A stretch of 64,000 nt of DNA. It comes from Atkinsonella hypoxylon. Taxonomy: Eukaryota; Ascomycota; Sordariomycetes; Hypocreales; Clavicipitaceae. The DNA lies in contig JFHB01000014.1 in assembly GCA_000729835.1 (NCBI GenBank), positions 186,001-250,000 on the forward strand, given 5' to 3'. This document shows positions 12,824 through 24,836 of this stretch, in pieces. The notes beneath the pieces are model-generated. The model was given only the letters and a program-made list of their open reading frames with translations. It ran no database searches and had not been told where the DNA came from. The number at the start of each line of letters is the position of its first letter. Positions within the stretch are counted from its first letter, which is position 1. A program made the translations under genes and the position numbers.

Positions 12824-15291
12824 TTTGAACGCCTCCCACCTGTACGCACCTGAGCGTTCCAACCAGCACTAGACATGGAGGCATGGATGGCATGGATGTG
12901 GATGGCTCCATCCGACGAGCCCGTTTTGTTTTGTGCCATCAAAGAGTCGGCTTCTAACTATCGTTCGTTGACTTTTGACTGCAACGGCAGACACGCCGCT
13001 GTTGCCAGTCAAGTCCCCATTCTTATCATCTTGGCTTCAATCTCCAGCCGGTACTTTCTTGAAACCTCAGAAACAACCTTGCGAGTCTTGCCATGATAGC
13101 TCCAGGCACCTAATAGATCTTTGCATTAGCTGATTCGAGCCTCAGCAGCCATCGACCAACCGAAAACTCAAGTCTTGAGATGATACTCATGAGCTATACC
13201 CACGGCACTCAATCATCACTTACATGTGCAAGGGTCAATATCAATACCCGCGCCCTAACGTGCGACTTCTCCCTTACAAGTATCCGTCTAGTGAAATTGC
13301 CGTCCCTGCTGATTGAGGCCATTCGTATGGAGGTAGATCAGGGGCATAGCCTTTCTATCATGATATGCTTCCTCGCCGTCTTTCATCCTTAGCCCCGAGC
13401 TCCGTCACCCCAGGCAGCGACAGAACAGGTGGCCTCCTCGTCATATGGCCATGTGGATGAAATCTTGGCGGCCGCCAAGGTTTCGACTGCCGCCCTCATG
13501 CCTGAAATCCGTACCGTGCCGGGAGCGCGCCCGCGTAGTTAGGTATGTACACAAGCAAGCACGTATCCTAAAGAGTGCTTATGCAGGCACATTTCATGTA
13601 TGAATCATGCAAATCATGCTTACTACTTGTTCAAACTGCAGATGCAGGAGCACATCTCGCTCAACTTTGCTGACGGTGGCATAATGTGCTGTGCTTCATC
13701 CTGACTTGAGTCCCGTGGTTGACATGCTTGGCTTCGTATTCAAAGCACAACTGGTAGATTCCGCCATCGCTTTACTACTAGTCTGACCTTGATAAATGCT
13801 GAAGCAAATCAGCCACGGAAAGAAAGTCGCGGCAAGCCCTACAAAGTACACGCTGTAGAGTCAGAGCACGGAACGACAGCGCCTGAGGCTCATCTGCACA
13901 GAATCCAAAGCAGACATGTGTCCAAACATTGTCCAGCCCTGGACATGGATGCTCGTTTAGCTCTGCCCGGTGCCGCGCTATGGTTCTTTGTTGGGTAAGA
14001 GGCAAGGAAACACCTGTACACATCCAACGAGTCCGTGGCTTTCCTCATATGAGATAAATGGGCAACGGACATGACTCATGCCTTGGAAGAAGGTCGACTA
14101 TTTCTTGATTAATTTGCGAACATTGAACGCCATGCAGTTCCGAGGCAGCTGCACCGTTGATATACTGGCTTGTACAGCTAGTATGAGCTCGGCATAAACG
14201 TCAGATCTTGGTTCGACGAAGCGCCAAACCAGTTTCCCTGGACTCTGGTGTGTCCCGGGGCCACTTGAATGGGCGTTGCACATACGCCATGAGGGAATCG
14301 TCTTCAGTAAGCGCCGACGAGGAGCCAACTCCAGCCACAATGTATATAGACCCTGTGTAAGGGCTGGAGTTGCATCAACCCTCAATCAAGATAATGCTCA
14401 GTGATGTTCTGTGGCTGACTGACTTTTCACCCACGCTATGCTATTTGGCTGGAGAAATTATAAACGTCGCTGGAAAGTGATTGTATACTGCAGGCCACTG
14501 ATATCGAGGCTCATCTTTTCCAAAGTGACAGCATCGTACACCTTCCAAACTCGGATGACTGATCTTTGAGTGTTTACTCCGTAAGTTTCCGCATAAAAAC
14601 CACGCCCCTCGTCTTACACCTAGGTTGTCCAAGAGTGGTCAGCCACCGGTCGAGTCTGACAGACGTTCCTTGGGCTACAACAACGTACCCTTTACATCAG
14701 CATGTAACTTACGGGATAGTTCGGATGCTGATGTGGCGGTGCGAATGCACCTTTCAGCTTGACAAGTCCACAGACGGCAACTTGCACAGATCTATTAGAG
14801 GGGGTGTCAATGCGGCATATGGGAGTCTGGTACGTCTGGTACATCTGATATCAAGTGCTAGTAGCCACAAGTAGGGAGTCGCGGCGTAGCTTCTGGCCCT
14901 CCGGGGGGGGGGGGCGTGATGGGTGTTCGAATGTGTGTGGGTTGGCAAGAGGCTTGATATGCAGGTCGCAGCACAGCCATGATAGACGACATCCTCCTGC
15001 TGGTGTCGCCGTCTGCACCATGGTGGAGACGATTGCAGTAGCACAACATTTTGCCGTACTCCGGAGAGCGAAAGAGACCTGAGAGCGCAGGCAGGGCGAC
15101 TGATGACTGATGACTGATGATGTACTCCGTACACATGCTGCTTGAAAATGCAAAGCGGTGGAGAGCTGGAGGACCCCACCCGACGCTGCATATCAGACTC
15201 TATTCTTGTCCTTGAAGTTGAGTTGGTCCCCAGTCTGAACACGACCACCACGCGTTGGCCGGGAACGGCGGGGACGGCGGCTGCTGGTAAT

Positions 15292-15935
15292 GTACCTAGG
15301 TACATATGTACTTAGTGGCACTTGGCACTTGGCACTGGCACTGCTGGCATGCGCGCATCGCAATCCAACCTGGCCACGGCGCACACGATGTGTTTGTGGA
15401 CACCCGAGGCATCTGCAAGAAGCGGGTTTCTACCTACCTACCTAGGTACAGAGGTGATAAGTAGGTAGGTACATCCTAGGTAGGTAGGTGCATGTCTGGT
15501 CTAGTAGGTGGTTTATAGAGTAGCGCTGGAGCGCTGGAGCAGTGCAGCACCGCATGAGAGAGAGAATGTGATGACCATACGGAATACCTGCCATACCTTA
15601 CCTGGGTATCGAGGTACTTACCTACCTAGGTACCTAGGTAGCAGGTACCTAGGCTAGGTTAGGTACTAGGAGGTACCCAAGGCATGTTAGTACTTAGGGT
15701 CGACTGTTACCTTTGCCCACCAGACAGAACATCGAAAAAGCCAGATTTACCATTAATACGGCCAGGCTAGACACGACTCATGCCTCGGAGCCTGGATAGG
15801 TTGTTTGAAACCCTTTGCTAGAGGACGCTAGACGACAAGCGTTGTATGGCTTAGTGTTGGCAATAGCGACACAAGGCACCCCCGTATGTGCATGCGGCGC
15901 CTCGTCGGGTATGGGTACCTTAGGTACCTAGGTAC
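15292..15935. repeat. Cluster of TACCTAGGTA-type palindromes
   Basis: Perfect GTACCTAGGTAC dodecamers lie at 15292-15303 and 15924-15935. TACCTAGGTA occurs at 15439-15448, and an overlapping double copy at 15623-15640. Many degenerate TACCTA and TAGGTA half sites lie between them. Further single copies are at 50809-50818 and 58557-58566. All lie outside coding exons. Confidence 0.85.
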
Positions 15936-15936
15936 A

Positions 15937-15991
15937 CTGGGTGTGCTCTGGGTGTGCTCTGGGTGTGCTCTAGGTGTGCTCAAGGTGTGCG
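15937..15991. repeat. 11-bp tandem repeat upstream of the orphan gene
   Basis: CTGGGTGTGCT occurs three times in direct succession (15937-15969), followed by two diverged copies to 15991. It ends 88 bases before the first ATG of the orphan reading frame, so it may lie in its promoter or leader. Confidence 0.9.
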
Positions 15992-16078
15992 CTCGGTACG
16001 CCGGCCAAGTCTAGTTACCCATTCCCGTGCCTGCCTTCTCCTCTGCCCCCCCTGCCGTTCCCTCCCACGCCCACTGCC

Positions 16079-17497
16079 ATGGCACCCGACGAGCTGTCCA
16101 TGCATGGTCTACGGGCCGTGACTATATTTCCCCATTGCCGCCGCCTTCAACCATTCTGCTCTTCACTCCCTCTTCTTCTTGGCCACGGCCGTCCAGCTGG
16201 AGAATCCCTCTTAAAGCCAAAAACACCCGGTACTCCCTGCTCGGCCCGCTGCCTCGATTATTTTTATTACCAGTGCTGTATTTTCTCTTCCCCTTCTTCC
16301 ATTCCGCCAAAGAGTGCCTTGTTCGTCCCTCTGCCGTTTCGACCCCTCCTCGCGTTTCGCCCGTGCACCACCGCCACCACCGCCGGCCCGCCCCTCGTCT
16401 GCCTATCTGCCACACCCCGCTACATCATCTCCACGACGTGCATCGCAAAGGGTTTCCGCCGACCTCATCGTTGCCCAATGCCTGTCCAACTGCTCCCGGC
16501 CTCCGCCGCCGCATTCGCTCCGAGAGCATCCTCTGTCAATGTCGTGTTGGGATCCAAGGTCGAGTCTTGGCTGACGCAGACCTTGAGGCGAGTCAACAAA
16601 GTTAAGCGCCCGCTCAATAACGTTCCCCAACACCAAAGATGTCTCACCGAGATATTATCGTCGCCAAATGCCATCTGGACACTAGCTTCTCTTATGCTGC
16701 CAAAATTACCCGAGGCCGAAATGCCTGCCGATCCGCTCGAGGAGCTCTTCAGTTATCAGCTCATTCAAATCGAAGCCTACATCGTCCACGTAGACATGGT
16801 TTTGCGCAACGAGGTCGCGTACAAGCTAACAACCGACACCATCGATGCCCTGGTCGAATATCACGAGAAGATCCACTGCGTCGACGCCGAGGCAAATACA
16901 TACGAATGGTCGGAAAAGGAGAAACAATGCAAGAAGCTTCATGAAGACTTTGTTCAGGCCATCAACAAGTTCGTGTATCGCACCCACGTGTCTGCTTTGG
17001 AAGGCCTAGAAGAGGAGGGCGCTGGTGAGCTCTTGAGCGGCAAGAGCGAGGAGGTGAAAACTAGTCTTCTTGGGCTCATGAAGCCCTTGCTACCTCCTCC
17101 TCCTCGCCTCATCGACGTTGTGCGCCAACAGCCGCTACTTCCAAGCTCTCCCGTCAACAACGTGTGGTCGCAACCTGCTGTTCCTAGCTCATTACCCGCT
17201 GTTGATCCCTGGCGCATTCTGCCATCAAGCCCGAGTGTGGCATCGACATCTGCCGAAACTACCACACCTGTCTGGGCCACAATGGGCATGAGTGAGGCTC
17301 AGCTGCCTTCTCCGACTCATGCATTTACCCAACCACATGCCACAGCCGCTCTGTACTTCAGCTCGCCACCCATTATAGCTCCAATGGCTGCGGCTCTGCC
17401 CCTGCCGAGTATGCTTGCATCTTCGCAGTGCGGTGTCAGTGTTGGCATGGGAGGATTCGGCTGGGATCGCTATCAGGAGTACGCGACTATCATGTGA
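16079..17497 (+). CDS. Orphan single-exon protein, unknown function
   Basis: The frame is open for 472 residues from the first ATG, which has a good context (GCC before, G after). An in-frame ATG at 16478 would give 339 residues and may be the real start. The sequence between the two is Cys/Pro/Leu-rich and looks like a translated pyrimidine-rich leader. After 16478 the protein has an apparently helical, acidic middle (about 150 residues, including VESWLTQTLRR, LEELFSYQLIQIEAYIV and NTYEWSEKEKQ), then a Pro/Ser/Ala-rich tail ending YATIM. I see no signal peptide or known catalytic motif. It stands alone in a gene-poor region and is probably lineage-specific. Confidence 0.6.
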   Translation: MAPDELSMHGLRAVTIFPHCRRLQPFCSSLPLLLGHGRPAGESLLKPKTPGTPCSARCLDYFYYQCCIFSSPSSIPPKSALFVPLPFRPLLAFRPCTTATTAGPPLVCLSATPRYIISTTCIAKGFRRPHRCPMPVQLLPASAAAFAPRASSVNVVLGSKVESWLTQTLRRVNKVKRPLNNVPQHQRCLTEILSSPNAIWTLASLMLPKLPEAEMPADPLEELFSYQLIQIEAYIVHVDMVLRNEVAYKLTTDTIDALVEYHEKIHCVDAEANTYEWSEKEKQCKKLHEDFVQAINKFVYRTHVSALEGLEEEGAGELLSGKSEEVKTSLLGLMKPLLPPPPRLIDVVRQQPLLPSSPVNNVWSQPAVPSSLPAVDPWRILPSSPSVASTSAETTTPVWATMGMSEAQLPSPTHAFTQPHATAALYFSSPPIIAPMAAALPLPSMLASSQCGVSVGMGGFGWDRYQEYATIM

Positions 17498-20273
17498 CAA
17501 CCACAAGCGACGACAGCAGACTGCTATAATGTCACGACTACGGCGGCCGAAGCTACGTCGTCTTGGTCGTCTTAATATGCTTCAGCGACATGCCATCTCA
17601 GGACTAAGGGAAATAGTCGTTACGCAATCATACAGTCTTGATACACAGCGACATAGACAATTTTGATTCGGCATTTTCACGTTGGCGTTAACTACATATT
17701 TCGTCATGTTTGCATAGGGACAGGAGTTGCGAACAAGCTCAACAAATATCACTCTTCAGGAAAGCACAGCGGGTCTTTCTTGTTTTTTTTTTTTTTTTTT
17801 TCTTTGTTTCAAAACTTCGTTTTTTTCTACTCGGTACTATTACCCATCTGTTCTGCATGTGGTCCTATACGGTTCATTGATCTCAGTCACTGGTAATGCA
17901 GCAGACTCTAAGTCGTCTCTTGAGGTCGCATCCATGCGCGTCGCGCTGCATCTACGAAAATCATACCGATTCTGAAACCTCTGTTTGCTTAGTTCATGCC
18001 TTCATGTCAAGCCCATGATGCATGTATCAGCAAGCTGAAAGCGTATTGAACCAATCGGGCGGGGACCCTGACCGGCCACGAAGGAGGTTAGCGAATTTTT
18101 CCCTGGTACTGCATATATATATCTTTTAAAGCCTCTATTCTCTTTGTTCGGGTCCTTTTTGGTTAAATATTAAGAGGAATGGGCAGCAATGCATATCGCT
18201 CGGCAGGAACCGAGATAGACTCCTTCACTCGGATTCTTGATTTCCTCAACGCTTCTTTTCTTCATTTTCATCTTCTACTTTATCCTTTGCCCATAGTTCG
18301 TATGCGGCCTGTACAAAGATTTCTACGGATGATATCCCTTTTAGTCGAACGACTGCAACTTACGCTCATTTCGATTTCTTCCTGGATGTTATTCTTTGAC
18401 TATTTCTGGTTCCTCCGTTGACGGATTGAATTACGGCAACGAGCCATGACTACTTGACGACACATATTTGGGACATGATCGACTGACTAGTTTCGGGTTT
18501 GCGAAAATATACGATGAATCTCCGCTTCATGCTGAATGAAGACGTCTCCGTCGACGCCAAATGATGCGCTTACCTCGTCAAAGTAAAAGAAAACGATCCG
18601 ATGTTTGATCTCGGGCTGGTCTCTAGATTTATAAAACTCTTATCTCAGAGTCGTTACTAACCACTTCGTCAATGTGGCGAGCTAAGAATGGTTATCTGGC
18701 ATAACTATTTCTTCGCTGGCTTGACACTGGTTGTCAGCGGAACCACCGCAACAGAAATAAAGACAGAGAATAATTTTGTGCCCGTGCCGAACGGGCCCCT
18801 ATCCTCCTGTCAACTGGAAGACCGAAGGTAGCTTACAAGGTACATACCGCAGAGCTGGACCATGACAATTTCGCCCCTGCTGCGCAGAACGTGAATTGGC
18901 ATGGTATCTTCGTCCCGCCGTTTTCGCCTCGAGCTTTGCCCTACGCCCATGTCTCATGCTCCTTTGCTCTTCATCAGTAAGAGAATGGCCTCGTTGTACA
19001 GAAAGACATGTACGATCCCGAGCAGAGTTGAGACATGGGCTACAAGCTTAGTAATAATGGCAACCCAAGTAGTTCATCTCACTACGACCGAACTCACACC
19101 GACTTCTCTTCTGCCGACAACAACGCATTAGCTCAGGTCTAATTGCGAACATGTCAGGCATGGGTAGTCGGAGTAGTTCGCCGCGACAAGCGGGCTGACG
19201 TGTCCCGGCTGCTGTTGAACAGCACACCACGGGTCACTCAGCCCCTGGATTGCAGCGCAGGCTTGTTAGCACTATGAGATGCTGGAAATGCACGCCGGAC
19301 GAATGGAACGTATTAGGGATGGGTAGCTGATTTTTTTTCCTTATCTTGTTTACTCTTCTGGTGTCATTTCGTATACGCTTTGCATAAATCTGGTGTCTAT
19401 ATACCAAGGACAAGCGCACCGCTGCTGCGAAGGGCGATTTCCTGCTCGTTTGTTCTTTAGTCGTGCAGTATTATACTTAATCTCAATATGGGCCTTGATC
19501 TAAATGATCGTTTGGACGTGCAATGTGAAGTACTTGGAATCAGGACGTAAGATCTGGAGTGACTTGTGGGATCTTGTCGGCATCACTATTTCTTGCTATG
19601 CCTATTTGCACCAACCTGTTACGTACAGCAAATCCTTTCAGTACAGTTGGCGGGCCCCAGCGACGCGACAACACAGCTTGTTCAATTGTTTATGAGGGAG
19701 TGAGCTCCCCAAATTGTTGGGGTAAGAACCTATTAGTTTACACGTAATTCCCAAGTGGGGGAGGAGGCTTACGGATGCAGCGGAAGGTGCAAACGGTATC
19801 AGAATAGGTAACTGCTTCGTTCTTGCACCATGGTGAGCTCATGTAGACTCGATAACATATCTACTTACCTATCTAGGTACTAAGCAAGTTTCAAGTACCT
19901 AGTGAAAGCAATACTCAAACCTGTACTCATATGTCATTTAACAACGCTGCTAAAATCCTGATGTTCATATCTCCGGCTTCCTACGCCATCGAAGGTCGGG
20001 TTCTGCTTGGACTGATTGCCAGTCTGGGGAGGAGTGGGGCCAGAACCCCCCAACCCCACCTCTTCCATAGTGGTGACTCTAATGGATGTTGTTTACCTAC
20101 ACAAAATTTTTTGTCTTACACAAGATTCTCGACATCTCATGGGACGCAATCGCTGATCAGCGTTGACTACGGCGCCCTTAGCCTTGCTAGTGGGTAGTCT
20201 GAGCCCACCAACGCTATCTCGCGAATGGTTGTTGCTTCCTCTGGCCACGAGTCTAGTCGACACGGTTGGAACC
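17498..20273. other. Intergenic region upstream of the RNA polymerase III subunit gene
   Basis: There are no supportable genes. The stretch contains a T-run at about 17783-17800, AT-rich DNA around 18100-18180, and CCTAGG half sites at 19862-19900. A frame near 18850-18960 contains NVNWHG, faintly like a copper-binding laccase motif, but it is interrupted by stops and was not accepted as a gene or pseudogene. Confidence 0.5.
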
Positions 20274-23200
20274 ATGGCACCTTCGGTCGACATGCAGCCT
20301 AAACAGCAACTTGTTGATAACTTGCCCAAGCGCTTCGATGCTATCAAGTTTGGAATACTGTGAGAATAAGAACACTCCTCCAACATGAGTGATTGTACCC
20401 TTACTGACAAGTGTATGTCGCCTATATATAGGTCTAACCAGAATATCGCAAATCAAGCTGTCGTCGAGATCTCCAACAGGTTACTATACGACATTGAGAA
20501 TAATCGCGCGCCTTATCATAATGGCCCTCTCGACCCTCAACTGGTAAGCTGCTGGTCCTCCTTTTTTTTAGAGATAATATGATCTCTGATAAGTCAAACC
20601 GCAGGGCACCTCGAGCAAGTTCGCCAAATGCAACACTTGTCAAGAATCTCTCCAAAACTGCAATGGGCATTTTGGTTATGTGAAGCTTCCGCTGCCGGCG
20701 TTTCATATCGGCTATTTGCGATTTATTATATCCGTTCTCCAGAACATCTGTAAAGTAAGTGTATTCGATTTGCCGAACTCAGGGCACCCACGGCAGTCCA
20801 GTCTTCATTAACTATCCCATACTAGAGTTGTGGTCGTGTTTTACTAGAGGAACCTGAACGGCATTCCTTTTTAAAGGAGTTACGGCGCCCTCATCTCGAT
20901 AACCTTCGTAGGACACAGATTCGCAAGAGGATAAACGAACACTGTCGCAAGGTTAAACAATGCCATTACTGTGGCTCTATCAATGGCCAAATTCGAAAAG
21001 TCGGCGTGCTTAAACTTGTACACGATAAGTTCTCGTCTTACAACAGATCTACTGCAGCTAAAAAGATACCACCAGAGAGCAAAATCAAATTTGATGAATC
21101 TTTCGCGGAGGCTCGTCGCCAGACACCCGATATTGACAAACATCTACGTAAGGCTATGGAGGATTTAAACCCTCTTCGGGTTCTTAACCTTTTTAAATGC
21201 ATCACATCGATAGACTGTGAACTTCTTGGCTTGGATCCCGTTGAGGGTCGGCCAGAGATGTTCATCTGGCAATACCTCCCGGCGCCGCCTGTCTGCATCC
21301 GCCCCTCTGTTGCGCAAGAAAATGCTAGTAACGAGGACGATCTAACTACCAAACTTGCTGATATTGTTTGGGTTAGCGGCATGATCCGCTCAGCATTGCA
21401 AAAAGGCTCGGCAATCCAGACCATTATGGAACAGTGGGAGTATCTGCAAACTCAAGTCGCCATGTACGTTAATAGTGATGTGCCAGGTCTGCAGCAAGCT
21501 GGGTTTGGGAAGACGATTAGAGGTCTTTGCCAACGCTTAAAAGGAAAACAGGGACGTTTCCGTGGGAACCTTTCCGGTAAAAGAGTTGACTTTTCCGGTC
21601 GAACAGTCATTTCACCTGATCCAAATCTGAACATCGACGAAGTTGCAGTTCCCCAGCTTGTTGCAAAGAATATGACTTACCCCGAGAAGGTTCAGCGACA
21701 AAATATTGAAAAGCTTCGAGAACGTATCAGAAATGGCCCAAACATCTGGCCTGGCGCTCAGTGTGTTCTCAAACAGGGCGAAGGAGGCTACAAAATATCT
21801 CTCAAGTTTGCCAACGCTGAGATAGTCGCCCGTGAGCTCACCTTTGGAGATGTTGTGGAACGCCATCTCGAGAATGGCGATGTTGTCCTGTTCAACCGCC
21901 AGCCATCACTTCACAAGCTTAGTATTATGAGCCATTTCGTTAAAGTTCGACCCTGGAGGACGTTCCGACTAAATGAATGCGTGTGTAGCCCATACAACGC
22001 TGATTTCGATGGTGACGAGATGAATTTACACGTTCCGCAAACAGAGGAGGCACGTGCTGAGGCGATGACTCTCATGGGCGTTCGGCATAACTTGATAACT
22101 CCAAAGAGTGGCGAACCTATTATTGCGGCAACTCAAGACTTTATCACTGCTTCGTTCTTGCTAAGCAGCAAAGATCGCTTTTTTGATCGCAAGACTTTTA
22201 CGTCCATTTGTATGCATATGCTTCAGGGCCACACCCCCTTTGATGTCCCTCCACCAGCCATTCTTGCACCAAGAGCATTATGGACGGGCAAGCAAATATT
22301 TAATGTATTGATGCGGCCGCACAAGACGTCACGAGTTCTGGTGAACCTTGATGCTAAATGCAAGGAATTTTCTTCCCGCCCGGGAGCATGCCCTGACATG
22401 GATCCAAATGACGGATGGCTTGTGGTTCGGAATTCTGAGATTATGTGTGGGCGAATGGATAAGTCTACTGTGGGGGCAGGAAAAAAAGACTCGATTTTCT
22501 ATGTTATCCTTCGCGATTACGGTCCCGATGAGGCTGCTACTTGTATGAACCGTTTAGCAAAGCTATGTGCTCGCTATCTTACAAGTCAAGGTTTTTCTAT
22601 CGGCATTCGCGACGTGTTCCCAACTGCTCGGCTGAACACGGAGAAAGAGCGCCTTGTCTCGAAGGCATATGACCAATGCAATGACATTATTACGACATTC
22701 AAACTTGGGAAGCTAGAAAAAGCCCCAGGTTGTAACATGGAACAGACGCTGGAGAATTCTATATCTGGGGTTCTAAACAAAGTGCGACAGCAAGCTGGTA
22801 CACATTGTATCAACACACTTAGCCGTAACAACGCCCCCTTGATTATGGCCAAGTCAGGCTCGAAAGGATCCGATATCAATGTTGCACAGATGGTTGCTCT
22901 TGTAGGCCAACAAATGATCAGCGGGCAACGAGTGCCTGATGGGTTTCAAGATCGAACACTGCCGCACTTTCATAAGAATGCACGACAGCCTGACTCAAAG
23001 GGGTTTGTCAAAAATAGTTTCTACTCCGGACTTCTTCCTACTGAGTTCTTGTTTCACGCCATCTCTGGACGTGAAGGTCTGGTCGATACAGCTGTTAAAA
23101 CTGCGGAAACTGGATATATGTCCCGAAGACTAATGAAGTCTCTAGAGGACCTCTCCACTCAGTATGACGATACTGTTCGTACATCAGGAGGCACTGTTGT

Positions 23201-24836
23201 GCAATTCCAATTTGGAGCTGACAAGCTCGATCCTGCAGACATGGAAGGTCCAGGCACCCCAGTTAATTTTCAAAGGACCTGGACCCATGCTGAAAGTCTT
23301 ACGTGGAATAACGAAGAAGAGTCATTAACGCCTCGCGAGATTCGAGCTGTTTGTGAATCCATGCTTGAGGTTGAGCGTAAGCGGTTTACACGCAGGGACC
23401 TTGTGCGGAACGAAGCGCTTGACTATGATGACTACAGCGATTATGCAATTGACGGACAGGAAGGAGGGCGAAAGTTTCTACAGACTGTGGAAGCCTTTAT
23501 CGACAATCTGGCTACAAAAGTGGGCAAAGTACGAGCACTGGCTGGCCTTGACGAAAACGATAATTCGGCTGGCGACACAACGGCGCTGGCCCACGTGAAT
23601 CGAACAGCCAAAGTTTCGGCAACAACCATTCGGCTTTTCATCAGGATCTGCCTTCAAAAATTCAAGAAGGCTCATGTTGAACCCGGACACCCCGTTGGTG
23701 CCGTTGGTGCGCAGTCTATCGGTGAACCAGGAACACAGATGACACTGAAAACATTCCACTTTGCGGGTGTAGCTGGTATGAGTATTACGCAGGGTGTACC
23801 TCGTATCAACGAAATCATCAACGCATCAAAGAATATTAGCACACCAGTTATCTCATGCCCATTACTAAACGATCAACAGATTGAAGCTGCTAAAGTGGTT
23901 AAAGCTCGAATTGAGAAGACGTATCTGGCTGATATTCTTCGCTATGCCGAGCTCGAATGGCACTCTGAGGGTGGGCGTATTATTTTACAGATTGATACCA
24001 ATATGCTGGCGGCTTTGCACCTTGGAATTAGCGTGTATGATGTTGCTCGGGCCATTTGCAACCAGAAAAAGTTGAAGGTACCACCAGAAGACCTCACCAT
24101 TGACAGGACGGCAATTATCGTCCGCGTCAGGGAAGCCAGCGACTTACCTGGCAAGCAAAGCGCCAGGAGCAAATCGACAACTGAAGAATCTTCTGATATG
24201 CTAATCAGGGCCAATTTCTTGCGCCGACAGCTCCCGTCTGTGTCTATCTCTGGTTATCCCGAGGCAACTAGGGCCCTAATTGAGACCACCGAGCAAGAAA
24301 CTCATAGGGTCTTGGTAGAAGGCCAGGGTCTGCGGGCATGCATGACGACAGAAGGTGTGATTGGAACCAGGACTCGGACCAACAGTGTCATGGAATGTTG
24401 TCAGGTCCTGGGGATTGAGGCGGCAAGAACAACTATTGCGCACGAGATTGCCGAAGTGATGAGTTACATGAACATTGATCCGCGGCACATGCAGTTATTA
24501 GCTGATGTGATGACTTACAAGGGTGAAGTCTTGGGAATCACGCGATTTGGTTTATCGAAAACAAGGGATAGTGTTTTGCATCTGGCGTCTTTCGAGAAGA
24601 CTGCGGACCACTTGTTTGATGCAGTTGCTGGCATGAAGACCGACCAGCTCGAAGGCGTGTCCGAATCTATCATCTTGGGGCAAACCATGAGTATTGGTAC
24701 TGGGTCTTTCAACGTGGTGCGGCGTCTGGGCATCAGTTCCTCCAGTTTGCAGCAGAAGCCAACACTGTTTGAGGACGCGTGGAAGGCAGAACAAAAATGG
24801 AGGGTCGTCCGAGGCAAAAAGGGACGGAGAAAATAA
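20274..24836 (+). CDS. RPO31: DNA-directed RNA polymerase III largest subunit (RPC1/RPC160)
   Basis: Four exons: 20274-20359, 20432-20543, 20605-20754 and 20826-24836, giving 1452 residues, close to the yeast length. It is the catalytic subunit of RNA polymerase III, which makes tRNAs, 5S rRNA and other small RNAs in the nucleus. The N-terminus (LPKRFDAIKFGIL, then NQNIANQAVVEIS) is of Pol III type rather than Pol I or II. A zinc clamp is visible at about residues 74-87 (CNTC...C..H), followed by further Cys pairs (CKSCG, CHYCG). The Mg-binding catalytic motif NADFDGDEMN lies near residue 507. The trigger-loop region (GEPGTQMTLKTFHFAGVAG) and a C-terminal GTGSFNVVRRLG segment are intact. The first three introns are 61-72 nt. 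Confidence 0.97.

Larger units (their letters stand above)
8549..16078. other. Gene-poor 7.5 kb interval with repeats and CCTAGG palindromes
   Basis: No frame here carries a recognisable domain or a convincing multi-exon structure. It holds short tandem repeats (8630-8661, 11277-11334, 15937-15991), a T-run near 11838-11855, a G-run near 14903, and many TACCTAGGTA-type palindromes concentrated at 9345-9600 and 15290-15940. The most protein-like frame is the minus-strand ORF 12464-12823, listed separately with low confidence. Frames at 10210-10709 are open on both strands and were not accepted. Confidence 0.55.

Noticed and set aside
14754..15305. 183-codon minus-strand frame with Ser/Pro/Arg-rich sequence
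   Set aside because: It runs through a poly-G tract and a GTACCTAGGTAC palindrome, two other frames are also open there, and the composition is not protein-like.
18840..18985. NVNWHG peptide resembling a multicopper oxidase copper site
   Set aside because: Only six residues resemble the motif. The flanking frame has stops, and no other copper-binding motif was found nearby, so chance is more likely.
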